Assembly: GCF_000165425.1 (NCBI RefSeq)
Contig: NW_001799233.1
Coordinates: 375,256 to 439,255, forward strand
Origin: Paramecium tetraurelia
Lineage: Eukaryota; Ciliophora; Oligohymenophorea; Peniculida; Parameciidae
Direction: 5' to 3'
DNA length: 64,000 nt
Shown here: in pieces, positions 44,539 to 57,316 of the stretch
Layout: each line of letters opens with the position of its first letter
Position numbering within the stretch: the first letter of the stretch is position 1
Program-made: the position numbers and the translations under genes
The notes under the pieces: generated by a model
What the model saw: the letters and a program-made list of their open reading frames with translations, nothing else
What the model was told of the DNA's origin: nothing
The model's database searches: none

Positions 44539-46991
44539 ATGGCATAGTCATTTGCAATCTTATAAAATTCGTTCAAACATTTTGGAGAAGGACATTACAA
44601 AGAATCTATGGAGTAATCTACAATTTAAGTCTAGGGAATTGCAGAAGTTTAAACAGCTTAAAGAGTAGTCTGATCAAAATCAATCTATGGTGCAAATTAA
44701 TGAAAATATCATACTTTGTGAATACAATATAACTAGGGATGCTAATGCTTGTTATTTAAAAATTAGATGAAATCATTGATGAAATTAGAAAACCCTAACT
44801 ACAAAAAAGTAATAATTATAGCAAGTTTATCATTTTAGAAAAGAAATAAGATGATGATAGTATTTTGCAATACAATAAAGCAATCATGCTATTCTTGAGC
44901 GGGAAGATTAGACAGGCTCATAACCTCTTGAAATAGTTGAAGGACAACTATAACCTTGACATTTACTTAAACATTAAAGTAAATCTCCTTCTAGTGGAAA
45001 CCTCATTTCAATTACAAGAATATGTTTATGCAAGCGAATTGTACAAGAAGTTATCCTCAGATGAAACCCTAAAATCACTGTAACAAAAACATCTTAAGCC
45101 CAATCAAATTGATGATTAACAATAACAACAATCCCAATAAAACTATACATCGCTTTTAATTGGGTCTGATTTGCCTTATCCAGATTCACACCCCAATACA
45201 TTTAGCAAGGAGGAATTCCTTTTTCTATTGAATGTTATTAAATGTCGATTTTATATTTTGTCCAACTAAAAAGATTAGAAAAAATAATTAAATCCTCTAG
45301 AATCGTCATTTAAAAACTATATGACCCAATTAGAGTAATCAAATGGAATATCATAAAACTCAGGGCCTTCTTTTTCATAAGACATACAACCTTATTTGAA
45401 ATTGCATGCTCAAATGATTTTTAAGTTAATGAAAGCCTAAAGGAATTTAACACTTAATGAGTCGGTTCATAAGTGTATTAAGATGATGACTCCATAATCT
45501 GAAATATAAAACCAACAAAATGCAGAATTCGCTCAATCCAAACAATTCCTTTATTTGGCATAAATTTATAATAATCTTGGGTGTGTTCATGCCAAAGTGG
45601 GCAAATATGCACTCGCTGCTGTTTATTTTCATAAAGCTATATCCTAAACCAAATTAGTCTAATAATAGTAGAATCTATATGAAGGAATCATTATGAATAA
45701 TGTGAACAAAGATTGTATGCCATGTATTAAAATTTAGCAGATGCTTTGTTTATGGATCAGTAATACTAGAAGGCACTCAATGTTTATAATCAACTATAGG
45801 ATTTGTGTAATCAGAGTGCTAAGTTTTGGTACAATAGAGGAGTATGTTTCATTCAAATTTATCATGAATCTATGCCTGACAAAAATGAATTATATGAAAT
45901 TTCAGAGGATCAATCTTAATTGCATGCTCAAGATGAAGGCAAGAAGATCATTCTTCAAAGTAGAGAAATTTACAGTGATGCCGATGAGGAAGTTTAAGAT
46001 TAGTTCTACAAAATTGATTAGAAGAATGAAGATAGTAAATTTGTGCAATCTAAGGCTAATAAGGAGTTACTAAACAATGCCATAAAGTAAGATAAATAAA
46101 ATCTATTAGAGATCTTTTCGTAATGCAATAATCTTATCCAAAAAAGAAAAAAGAGAGGAAACCATTCATCTAGATCAAGAATAATTAATAATTTAAGGTA
46201 CTTAGATATTTGAGTCTTCTATTGTATTTTTAACATATTCATTACTATGTAGAGGAGATTATAACTTAGCATTATCTCAAGGTAAGGAAGCACTAGAATA
46301 CAATCTATCAGATAATAATAAATACATTATTATACAATATGTTTTGGAAGCATACATTTAAATTTCAAAACTCAAGGATGCTATTAATTTTATCAACAGC
46401 AGCAGTGTCACTTAATTTTTAAATAGAATTAATAATAATAATAATAATAGCAATTTATAATTTTAATGTAGAAACTTAGTAGGAATTCAGACAACTTGTA
46501 TTTCAAATTATAACTCCAAAGCGATTTATCATTTTAATTTGTCAGCCCTTCATCTCCATAACAATAATTTGACTTAGGCTTGGAATTCAATTTAAACTAT
46601 GATGAATTGCTGTGATATAAATATTAATGCAATCGATGCAGATATTCCAGTTCCAATTTTAAATTTATTAATATGGTATTACTTAAAATCAGGTAACAAA
46701 GATTTCTAATATAGATAATGTTTAACTTGCAGTCCATTTAATAAAGAGAAGAAGATTATTAACAGGATAGATTGGGAAAAATAAAATATCTCTGTTAAAT
46801 ATTACAAAATGATATAAATAGTAAATAATAATTAAATCATTCTTTATATATTTCTAATATATGTTTAAATTCATAAATATTTAAAAATTATAAAAAATAC
46901 TGAATAGTAAGGTTGTTGCACATTCTAAAGTTCATATCTCAAATTAATCTTAGGCTCCTGTTGGAATCTTGGATTTACCCTGGAGCAATGA
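44539..46991 (+). CDS. CNOT10: CCR4-NOT complex subunit 10 (CNOT10)
   Basis: A TPR protein of the mRNA deadenylation complex. Recognisable blocks are FAILQNSFKHFGEGHYKES, YNKAIMLFLSGKIRQAHNLLKQL, a long Gln/Ser-rich insert, FLYLAQIYNNLGCVHAKVGKYALAAVYFHKA (family YNNLGCIHF..GKYNLA..YF.KAL), the block CEQRLYAMYQNLADALF, FWYNRGVCFIQIYHE and CRGDYNLALSQGKEAL. Introns of 17-25 nt restore the frame at several points. Two are only about 17-19 nt and one appears to end in GAG. The C-terminus is uncertain: the frame runs to TGA 46989-46991, but the last 60 codons are AT-rich and could be 3' flank. About 760 residues. CNOT11, its usual partner, is not in the window. Confidence 0.8.
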
Positions 46992-47104
46992 AAATTAATG
47001 TTGGATTTATAAATATTAAATACAAGTCATTGATAAACTATCCTTGAATCAAGTAATGAGAAGGAACAAAAATTAATTAACATTATATACATAATATCTA
47101 ATAC

Positions 47105-48391
47105 TCATTATATCGTATCAGCAATTTAGATAATTAAAGGTGGAAATCCTTTTAAATTGTAAAAATTCTCTAATTCTTATGCTGATTACAGCATCCTGTT
47201 ACAAGTAAAACATATTTTGTTGTAATATTTTGTATTGGCTCTTAAATAATTGATCAATTACTAAGACATTAATTAGATAGACTTACTTAATTTGAATTAT
47301 CTAAAGTTTCTACTTCAAGACGATTATAAACTTGGTCTCTTATTTCCAAACATAATGGACAATGGCTTTGTTACTAAAGAGGTTTTATGGTAACTTTTTC
47401 TGCAGAACTCAAAACTGTGAAGGTAGTGGAAGGGAACCCTTCTTACAGTTTATCAATAAATTGTTCAAGCAAATGATCAATATTACCTTGAGCTGGTTTC
47501 TAGTTTTTTATTATTGTAATATTACATTTTTGACAATGTTACTTAAATGTTGTCCTAAGATAAAATTTGGGAAGTTTATATTGGATTTTAATCTAAGGTA
47601 GTATAAAATATCCTTATTGAGCAATTCTTTAAGAGGATGCAATATTTGTAATTTGTTTTAATTGAGAGGATAGGTAAATTAAAAATTGTATTTGGTTGCT
47701 GATTATAGACTAAGTCCTCTTCCCTTGGATAATTAGGAAAATAGATCAGCTGCTAATCTTTGTCCATTTTAGCCAAAGCATATCTAAATTAAAGGATTGA
47801 ACTTACATTTTAGTATCCATTTTTAATTGCATAGTCATAGATGATATGTTGTTTGATCAAACGAACAAAATCTTCCCTTGCTGATCCGCTTTCTGATAAA
47901 TTATGAAGTTATTTAAGTAAAATTTAAGGATCTGGGTATATAGATTGAATATCAACAATTTGGAAAGGTAATTTGCACTCATTAGTTACAAAGTTGGTGT
48001 AATCTTGGGGTTGCTTTTAATTTCATAATGTATAATTACATATTCTTATATAAATTCTTTCATAATAAAACTTTCATTTATGTACAAAACATGAACTTCA
48101 ATAAACATCTTGCTTTTGTTGTGGGCACAAGTTGAGTGCACAACGTCACTAGCCATTTTGGCTAGAGCTGTTGAATTTCTTGAGTTAGATGAATAATTAC
48201 TATCCTCCAGAGAAGCAAACCAATAACTTTTCATTTTTCTAGGTTATGTTACATTTAAGTCTCAAAGACATTTTGAACATATGTTCGACATATCCAATAA
48301 AGCATTCTTTACAGACAGGGTCTTTTTGTATGATAATGTTTGGATTGTTGGTTTTACACTTCTTGCAAAGCTTGGGTTCTTTTTATTACAT
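47105..48391 (-). CDS. CTU2: Cytoplasmic tRNA 2-thiolation protein 2 (CTU2/NCS2)
   Basis: With CTU1 it thiolates the wobble uridine (mcm5s2U34) of tRNA-Lys, -Glu and -Gln. The N-terminus has a zinc-type C-x2-C / C-x2-C pair (LCKKCKTNN and PVCKECFIGY). NEKLLVCFSGGQNSTALAKM follows: the PP-loop-like SGG motif, with a 22-nt intron inside it. Further blocks are MFIEVHVLYINES, YTNFVTNECKLPF, ICFGQNGQRLAADL, FTYPLNQNK, TFTVLSSAEKV, HCPLCLEI and CFTCNRML, the last two giving the C-terminal Cys pairs of the family. Five short introns inferred. About 380 residues. The start is at 48389-48391, 16 bases from a divergent ATG. Read with the Gln-specific TAA/TAG code, this pathway would also serve tRNAs decoding reassigned codons. 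Confidence 0.88.
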
Positions 48392-48407
48392 AAATAAATA
48401 TTAAAAA
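48392..48407. promoter_or_regulatory. 16-bp divergent intergenic region, CTU2 / Kelch gene
   Basis: Only 16 A/T bases lie between the two divergent start codons, the shortest such spacer in the window. Transcription start sites must be extremely close to or inside the coding regions. Confidence 0.4.
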
Positions 48408-50020
48408 ATGAAGGGAAAGAAATTGTTGGATGATGATGAGGAATTTTCAAGATCGAAATCACAGATGGTAATATAATAAAATATAGGATAGGACGTATTT
48501 CCTAAATGGCAGGAATTGAAACCTTTGGGTAAAAATATTCATAGAAGATCATATCATTCATGTGTGGCTCATGAGAACTAGTAAATATAAAACGAATAAT
48601 ATTAGTCTTTATGTATATGGAGGATATGAAACAAACGAAGGAATTTTGAGTGATTTTTGCAGAATTCCATCTCCTGTTTCTCCAAAGCCCTTTTGTTGGA
48701 CAAACTTAATGAAGAAAGCTCCAGAAGATAATGCATAAGATTAAGTTCCAGGACCATTAAGAAATCATACAGCAGTAGTTCATTAGAATAAAATGTACAT
48801 GTTTGGAGGGAAGGAAAACTTGATGTCACCAACTGCAAGATTGTGGATCTATGACTTTTAGGAGGAAGTATTTGTTGAGGGAAAGGAATGCATAATTGAT
48901 GGCAAGAAGATGGCAGTGGAAGGACATTAAAGTTGTTTATGGAGTGAATAAGTAGAAATGCATACAAATTATTTTTAGTAATAGATGGTTGTCTTTGGAG
49001 GATTTTACAGTGATACTGGATATAGATCATCAATATTATTTTATGATTTATAGAAGGAAATTTGGTCAATGGTATTCAAAGGAGATAATAATTCGGCATA
49101 ATTTCCAAAAGGGGAGAGCAGAAGCAGGAGTTACATTAATTGGAAACACATTGTATGTATATGGAGGATGCAATTATGAATCAAGATTTGGGGATTTTTT
49201 GGAAATTTGACTTGGAAAATAGATAATATGGGGGATTAATTGTAACTGAAAAATCACCAGGAGTATATAATTTAATTAATAACTTATAGACAAGATCATC
49301 TACATCATTGCTAGTTCATCCATAAGGGATTATGTTATTTGGAGGAATTCATGATATAACTCATGAGAAAAACGACTTGTGGTTATACAGAGGGAATGAG
49401 TGGATTTAATTGGAAGAAGATACAAGTAGGAGACAAGTTGCTGATGAAATGTTAAATGAGTCTGCCTTTGACAAAGCTAGTCAGGCAAGACCACAAAAGA
49501 AGGAGAAAGGTAAAAATGAACCTAGATCCTTTTTATTGTTGGATGATGAACCTAAGAATTCTCTTCATTAAAGAAGAAACTCTGTGAAAAATCTAGATTA
49601 AAAGTAACCCACTGATACTAACAATAATTTCTAATTAAACAGTATGGATGAATTGAAGAAGAAACGATTGCAACAAAAGAAAAACTAAATGCTGTATTGA
49701 AAACATTGTATAAAAATAGGGCTGAATTCGAAATGAATGAAGAAGAAAAATCAAAGTTTAGAAGTTCATCACCCACAACAGATTAAATTAAAAATTCAAT
49801 AAGTGTGATCACTAATTAAGAAAAACAAGGAGGATAAAGAAAAATCCAATCACCAACAGGCAAAAAGAATGCAATCTAGGCATCTCTTAGTGGCAAGAAA
49901 CCATGTGCTAGGGATGGTCATAGTGCGATTGTAATGGGTGACATAATGATCGTATTTGGAGGAGACAGAAATTTAATGTCCTTTAATGACATCTATATGT
50001 ACTCGTTCAATTAGAAATGA
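48408..50020 (+). CDS. Kelch-repeat beta-propeller protein, with two frame anomalies
   Basis: It starts MKGKKLLDDDEEFSRSKSQM, then a 24-nt intron and kelch units with the typical GG pair: LYVYGGYETNEG, NKMYMFGGKENLM, QMVVFGGFYSD, NTLYVYGGCNY, GIMLFGGIHD, DIMIVFGGDRN. These make at least six blades, consistent with the KLHDC4/Kel1 type. A Lys/Ser-rich linker with LLLDDEPKN interrupts before the last blade. Frame changes at about 49075-49095 and at the T-run near 49195-49200 are not explained by normal introns. They may be a 40-nt intron plus a one-base slip. No BTB or F-box domain was seen. TGA at 50018-50020. Kelch proteins mostly act as scaffolds; no partner can be named. Confidence 0.8.
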
Positions 50021-50075
50021 TAATCTTAAATAACTTTAATATTCGAAATACAAAGTACGTATTAAATAAATTATT

Positions 50076-51421
50076 ATGTTAAAAATTCTTAAATACTTTG
50101 GCACCATCAAACATTTTAAGTTGCCTGACTTGGGAGAAAGTAAAACCATTAATAATTACTAGAGATTAAGGAAGCCACTATTGTGAAATGGCATGTCAAA
50201 GAAGGTGATAAAATCTCAGAAGTACAATATGTCTCTCAGATAGTTTGATCCTGTCGCAGATGTATCCACTGACAAAATGTTCACTCAAATCCCTAGTAGC
50301 TTCACTGGAGTCATTCATAAGAGATATCACAAAGAATAAGATCAATGCCAAGTTGGAGAGTTGTTTGTAGATATCGATGTTGACGAAGCCTCATCACTTT
50401 CCAACCACACAACTCAAACAACCCAATAACCATCACCAATACCAATACCAAAACCTTAAATTGCCTCGAAACCTACTCCCTAAAGAGAATCATTACTTTA
50501 AAGGATTTCACCATCTGCTAAATATTTGGCTTAATTACATAATATTGATATTAACGATGTTAAAGGTACTGGTATCTATGGGACAATCACCAAAGATGAT
50601 ATTTCAAATTATCAAAACCAACCTAAATAATAATAATAAACTACTTCGACATCATAATCATAAACTATTAAAATGAGTGACTTTTAAAAGGGCATGTAAA
50701 AATCTATGACTGAATCAAATACCATCCCACATTTGTATTTACAAGAAGAAATCGATGTCACGTCTTTAGTAATTCTTAATCCTCATATCATAGAGTTCAT
50801 TTAGAGAAGAATTAAAGAAATAATAAAATATTACTTTTATGACCCTCTTTATTAAATCTTTTTCTCTCGCCTTACTTTAGTTCCCAATATTAAATTCAAC
50901 GTATGATCCCAGTGCCCCTTTTCAATTTATCACTCATCAGGATCATAACATTTCCATTGCCATGGATTCACCTAAAGGTTTAGTCGTACCAAACATTAAA
51001 TAAGTCTAAAATCTCTCAATTTTAGAAGTTCAATAATAATTAAACAAGTATCAAAGAATTTAGATAACCTTAGATTAAAAAAATTAGGAGATGAAAGTAA
51101 ATTAGGTCCCAATGAGTTGAATAATGGAACAATTTGTATTAGCAACATCGGAACTATCGCAGGTACATACGTAGGACCTCTAATTTTACCTCCTTAAGTA
51201 TGTATCGTAGGAATTGGAAGAGTTGTTTTATAACCTAGATTTATTGCTGGATCTTATCAACCCAGAAAAATTGTAATCATTTCATTTATATATTACTTCA
51301 GATTTACACAAGCTTCGGTTGTGATCATAGAATATTAGATGGTGCTACGATTGCTAGATTTTAAAATACTTGGAAATAGTATTTAGAATAACCAGAATAA
51401 ATGATGGTTAAATTAAAATGA
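50076..51421 (+). CDS. DBT: 2-oxoacid dehydrogenase E2 (dihydrolipoamide acyltransferase), branched-chain type
   Basis: The core of the mitochondrial branched-chain 2-oxoacid dehydrogenase. A short presequence (MLKILKYFGTIK) precedes the lipoyl domain FKLPDLGEKIKEATIVKWHV, with the lipoyl lysine in VSTDKMFTQIP (usually SDKA). Then come a Pro/Gln linker and the E1/E3-binding domain SPSAKYLAQLHNIDINDVKG and GTGIYGTITKDDI. The catalytic domain carries NTIPHLYLQEEIDVT, FREELK, TFMTLFIKSFSLALLQFPIL, GLVVPNIK, ICISNIGTIAGT and the active-site sequence CDHRILDGATIARF (His and Asp kept). Five 22-29 nt introns restore the frame. The IREVTVKEW-like start and the NSTYD-like block favour branched-chain over pyruvate E2. 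TGA at 51419-51421. Confidence 0.88.
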
Positions 51422-51448
51422 AGAATTATAGTATATTGTAAGGTAATA

Positions 51449-51855
51449 TCATTTAATTTATTTTAAATTATCTTTAAGACAAGAAATTTGGTCTAATTTA
51501 TATTGTAGCTATCTCTCTCCCTTTTTATTAGTAATTGATCTCTGTTTTCTGCCTTTGAGTAATTAAACTCTAATTCTACTTACTATTCTTCTTTTGGATT
51601 CTATTCAAATTTATATCTTATGAGATTTCTATTCTATTTCCTAAATGATATTTATCTAGTTTTATTAAATTCTAGATTCAACCTTTTTCAAATTATTATT
51701 TTTTAATATTAATTCTAAATTTTCATTTCTATTTCTTAATTTTAATAGAAGTTTTCTGTTATGTATATTTGTATAGTTTGTCTCTTAGAAAAACCATTTC
51801 ATTCAGATTTTCCTGTTTTATTTCTTTGATAGTCTTCATTTTCTAGGTCTGCCAT
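51449..51855 (-). CDS. Possible small coiled-coil gene or relic
   Basis: The minus strand contains coiled-coil-like stretches: MADLENEDYQRNK, KQENLNEMVFLRDKLYK, LLLKLRNRNENLELILKNNN and YSKAENRDQLLIKRERDS. They lie in three frames, and there is no GT between some of them, so no intron can explain the shifts. It may be a recently broken gene, two overlapping small genes, or chance. Its 3' end would converge on the E2 gene. Confidence 0.3.
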
Positions 51856-52042
51856 ACATGTTTCAAAAAAAGTTATCGTCTAGGAATTTAAAATAAGCAA
51901 TGATATTGCATACTACTAAGAATAAACCCAATCCTTATGTTATTGAGAATAGATCTTTGATCGAAGATTCTTTCAAAGAGTTCCTTATTTTGAAGCGTGT
52001 TCTTAACAAAAGTTATGAAATTAATGACTTTTAATAATTAAA

Positions 52043-52294
52043 ATGAATATTAAATACTTGATTATATTAATCGTTTTGCTATTTAATGGTGGTAAGCAAT
52101 TTAAAGTAACTATAGTTCTGGCCAGCAAAATCAAAGAATGTTAAGCCAAATGTGATTCATAAATAAATATCTGCATTTATACATGTGCATAATCTTAACT
52201 GAGATAATCATTAGAAAGTTAAGCTAAATGCAAGAAGATGTGTGATGGAGTAAACAAGGAGTGCAAGACTTCTAAATGTTACTTGGAAAGTTGA
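52043..52294 (+). CDS. Small secreted Cys-rich peptide with two CX3C-CX3C-like units
   Basis: A signal peptide (MNIKYLIILIVLLFNG) is split from the mature part by a 24-nt intron. The mature part, under 60 residues, begins about VLASKIKE. It carries eight cysteines in four pairs: ECQAKC, ICIYTC, KCKKMC and ECKTSKC, i.e. C-x3-C-x6-C-x3-C, then a Gln/Ser spacer, then C-x3-C-x6-C-x4-C. The two halves look like a duplicated helical hairpin held by disulfides. No TM beyond the signal peptide. It could be a secreted or extrusome-stored peptide; no relative was recognised. Confidence 0.65.
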
Positions 52295-52883
52295 TTGAAC
52301 AAAGCTATGAAATATCAATATGATTTAAATAAATCAATAAAACTTCCTTGCTTCAATTCTTAAGCAAAATTTTTCGGTAGTCTCAAAAAAATGTCACAAC
52401 CAAGAGACAATTTTTCATACATTCAGTTAATGTGACTTTTTGAATTATCCAATTAAACAGAACTAGTCTCAGAAATTCCAGCAAAAACAACTTTGAATAA
52501 GATTTAAATCAACTTATATTAAGCAAAACTATTTTAATATTAATTGCAGTTTCTTTAAACACAGCTTTTCAATTACCTTTTCATAATTACCCGATAAATT
52601 TCCATTACATCATAATTTCAGATAGAAATGTTTTCTCTCTAATCTTGAAGATAAGAAGGCGGAACCAAAAAGCTTACTCATTGATCAACATTAATAATAG
52701 AAGAGTTTTCTAGTTTTCCTATTTATGTCAAAATTTGAGTTAAATTTATTAAAAAGGCATTTCGGAGAATATTTATTGATATTTTGAGTCAGTTTTCTTC
52801 GAACTCAGATAGTATATATACAAATATCATATATTTATATTAGTTTTAAACAAAATTGGGGATTATTTGAAAAATTATACATT
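52295..52883. other. Intergenic, nothing recognised
   Basis: About 590 AT-rich bases between the Cys-rich peptide gene and the 3' end of the kinase gene. No protein-like frame stands out on either strand. Confidence 0.45.
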
Positions 52884-54184
<1,301 letters not shown>

Positions 54185-55167
54185 GCAACCATTTTAGACT
54201 GTTTACCACTAAAGCTCCATTTGTCTTCAATAACAAAAAATTAATTATTTTATTTTTAATCAATAATGTGATACTGACTAAACTGTATTAAATTTCTAAA
54301 GCAATGTTGATGAGTTTTAAAAAGGATTAAGACCATACCAGTATTAATTCTAATGTTCTAGATGAATATATATGTATTTATTTTTAAGATATATATTAAC
54401 TATTAATGATATGGGGATATCAATTCCTATTACAGTTATCATTATTTGGAATCACTATTTGTGTGAAAGAACATCACTAATTTCAAATAGGTGTTTTCCT
54501 TTCTTATTATAATAATAATTTAAATAAGGATATATTTATTGTTTTAAAAAAACTATTCGCAATTTCTATAACTTTGAATCTTCTAGTTTATTTTGATGTT
54601 TGAAAAACATCTTTTGGATAACAAAAACATTGATGACAAAATTAAGAAAATAAGTTTTTAAATCAAAATTAATTTTTTTTGGAATTGCAAATTATTTTTG
54701 TTAAAGATTGAATTAGCTAATAATAATAACTTTTATTTATGTTAAGAATAAATCAAGCAGTTTATTTTATATTAAAACACTTTGGATCATCAATATATAA
54801 CTTTATGAATTAAATCTTAAGGCAATTTTAAAATAATTATCTTTGTTTTATTTTTTTTTAAAGAAGTTAAATAAATTATGATATAATTTGCAATCCTTTC
54901 AGAGATATCACCTTAAAATTAATTAATTTAAAGAATCTATAATTTTTCATAACCCAAAGACTTATTAAGACCTATTTAATTCTAAATATTTCATTCTTAG
55001 AAAAATATTAAAATGATCAAGTTTGCTATAAGTAACTACTCAAGGTTCACAGTTGCACTCTATTTACAAATTCTCCAACCTATAACATAAATTTTACGCA
55101 AATAATGTTTTCAATTTTCTCACTTTTATATATAATAGGAATAATTATATTAAATATTTTAAAAAAG
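54185..55167. other. Intergenic, possible upstream leader of the next gene
   Basis: About 980 bases, the longest gene-free stretch in this half. It is AT-rich with nothing recognisable up to about 55010. From 55013 (MIKFAISNYSRF) and 55105 (MFSIFSLLYIIG) there are short ATG frames that could encode a presequence for the following gene; the second is in frame with it. Confidence 0.4.
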
Positions 55168-56464
55168 ATGCAATTTTTGGTAAAATCTTCAGGAAGAGTG
55201 GGATTCTTCGGATTTGCTACAGCAGCTGCTACTCACAAGGATATTGCAGGAAAGAATTTCTTAAAATTCCAAAGCAAGTATGCAGAGTATGTCACTCAAT
55301 TCAATCAAAAGCTGTAAGAGCATATTCTTAATCATGTTAGTGAAGCTATTGAGAAAGAGAATAAAGCACCAAATGTTGCACCTTAAGGCAAAGCATTCGA
55401 GCATCCATACAATAATCCACACAATCCAGTGAACATGAGTGGTGTAAGTGTTGAATACTATTTCGTAGATTAAATCATCTGAATTGTTTTACAACTTCAT
55501 TGGACCAGAATAAGTCTCTCCACATTATGAAAATTTCCTTGTTGCAAGAAAATATCTGCTTCTCACTTATGGAGGATTGATTGTTATTGGATTTGCAGCA
55601 GGCACTACAAACCTTCATTGGATTGCTAAGTCATCCTTCTTGCCATTCTTATTCTGGATGCAAATCATGTACTTCTACTTGGAAGGTCGTAAATCATTTA
55701 TGAAACCATTGCTTGCTAGATTTTACAGAAGAGTTGCTGGAAATGAATGTTTCTAATTAGATCAATATTATCATGAGAATATGTAACTCAAAATTAGAAC
55801 ACTCCTTGAAGCAGCCAAAGGATAGATTGAATATGGGTAATTACACAAGGAATTCAAAGATGTTAAAGCAGAATTAATTAATACTGTAAAATAATATAAA
55901 TAATCTTTAGTTTCTTATGAATGAATAATTAAATCTATAGAGACACGTTGCTGAGAGATCTCAAAACATCCTTAAATCAGTTTAATAAGCAGAACAAGTA
56001 ATATTATTTAAAGATAATAACTTAGATTAATTAAAATAGATTATTATAAGAAATTATTGAAGCTGCTTAGAAGTCCTTGGAAACTAATTTAAATAGTAAC
56101 CTTCCAGAAATCTAAAAGGCATTGTTTAAGTCTGCTCTTAAAGGGTTAGCATAAGGAAAAATGACTTATGAAAGCGATCCTTTAATTGAGATGATTCTTA
56201 AAACAATTAAAGAACATGTTAGCAAAATTTAAAATTTATCTCCTGCTGAGTAAAATATTGATTAAGGTTATTTAGATAGAAGAAGTTGATTTCACTTAGC
56301 AAAGATTAATTAACAGCCATCTAAGCAAATGACAAAAAGTAACTAATATGATTGATTAATATAATAGAGCAAAGGAAGATTTCTTGAGAGCTGAACCTAA
56401 GATCGATTAAACCTTAAAAAACTATGAAAATGTGAAGAGATAAATTGCTTCATGGGGACAATGA
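55168..56464 (+). CDS. Mitochondrial membrane protein, possibly an ATP synthase peripheral-stalk-like subunit
   Basis: It starts MQFLVKSSGRVGFFGFATAAATHKD, a presequence-like segment. Next come a conserved-looking soluble part with GKAFEHPYNNPHNPVNMSG, a 25-nt intron and SELFYNFIGPEQVSPHYENF. A hydrophobic region follows (LLLTYGGLIVIGFAAGT and FLPFLFWMQIMYFYL, two TM segments). A long helical tail carries YRRVAGNECFQLDQYYHENM, FKDVKAELINTVKQYKQSL and RHVAERSQNILKSVQQAEQ. The layout resembles a subunit-b type stalk protein, which is inference only. The last exon is problematic: a frame running MIDQYNRAKEDFLRAEPKIDQTL to TGA 56462-56464 looks coding, but an in-frame TGA near 56330 separates it. 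The codon use and GC are those of a highly expressed gene. Confidence 0.65.
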
Positions 56465-56580
56465 AAGTGAGTATTTATTCATGATATCAGAATAAATATA
56501 ATATTATTCAGAATAAAGATTTCATAACTATAGATTTATACTATATTTAAATATTCATACTTTTAATACATAATTTCATA

Positions 56581-57123
56581 TCAATATGTGATAAAATCAG
56601 AGTTTAATTCATCTACTTGTTTTTGGAACTCCTAAATTTTAACTGCCATTTCCTTATTTATTTGGTTAAGCTTTATTAGTTCAATCTTGAAAATTTCCTC
56701 TAAATCAGTGTATTTCTACAGTCATAAATAAATCAATACTTATTTAATGTTTATAAACTAGCATATTAAATTAAATTGCTCGTAATTTTCATGCAATTGT
56801 TGCCTTAATTCAATGTGCTAATTATCAACATTTGCAATTGAGTCTTGTATTTTCAGACAGATATCAAAAATTACTGTGCTTAATTCTTTTAATTTTAATT
56901 TTAAATTTCCATGGATGTTTTTTTCAGCCAATTTTTCTTTTAAAACCTATAATTAATCAACTTCAAAATCTTTGAACTAATAATTATTGTTCAAAAATAC
57001 TTAATGAAACTCTCCAAATGAATAGTAATCATCTGTGTGCTATCTAACTTTATCTAAGTCAGGTACTGGAAAGCTTTTTGAACTTGTAAACTATTTGTAA
57101 TAATAAGGAGGAGGAATAAACAT
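56581..57123 (-). CDS. Small coiled-coil protein, 172 residues
   Basis: The start at 57121-57123 gives MFIPPPYYYKQFTSSKSFPVPDLDKV. The rest is helical with heptads (DFEVDQLQVLKEKLAEKN, LKLKLKELSTVIFDICLKIQDSI, EEIFKIELIKLNQINKEMAVKIQEFQKQVDEL). One 24-nt intron restores an exact 173-codon frame to TGA 56581-56583. No domain recognised. The short Pro/Tyr N-terminus followed by coiled coil suits a structural or ciliary adaptor, which is only a guess. Confidence 0.65.
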
Positions 57124-57316
57124 TTGATGTCTAATTTTTATAAATAATTTCTTATTTTATAAGTGATTATATTTTTAGTTAGTTACATATTACATTGTAA
57201 GTGAATGCGAGCATTAGATCAATAAATAAAAGAGGTAAAGGATATTAGTAATTAAACTTAAATTGAAGCAAATGAAATTAGTTTGTTATAATTAATTTTT
57301 GATTTAATATTAAGCT

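Noticed and set aside
48602-49069. 155-residue minus-strand frame inside the Kelch gene
   Set aside because: It is antisense to clear kelch repeats and has no recognisable features.
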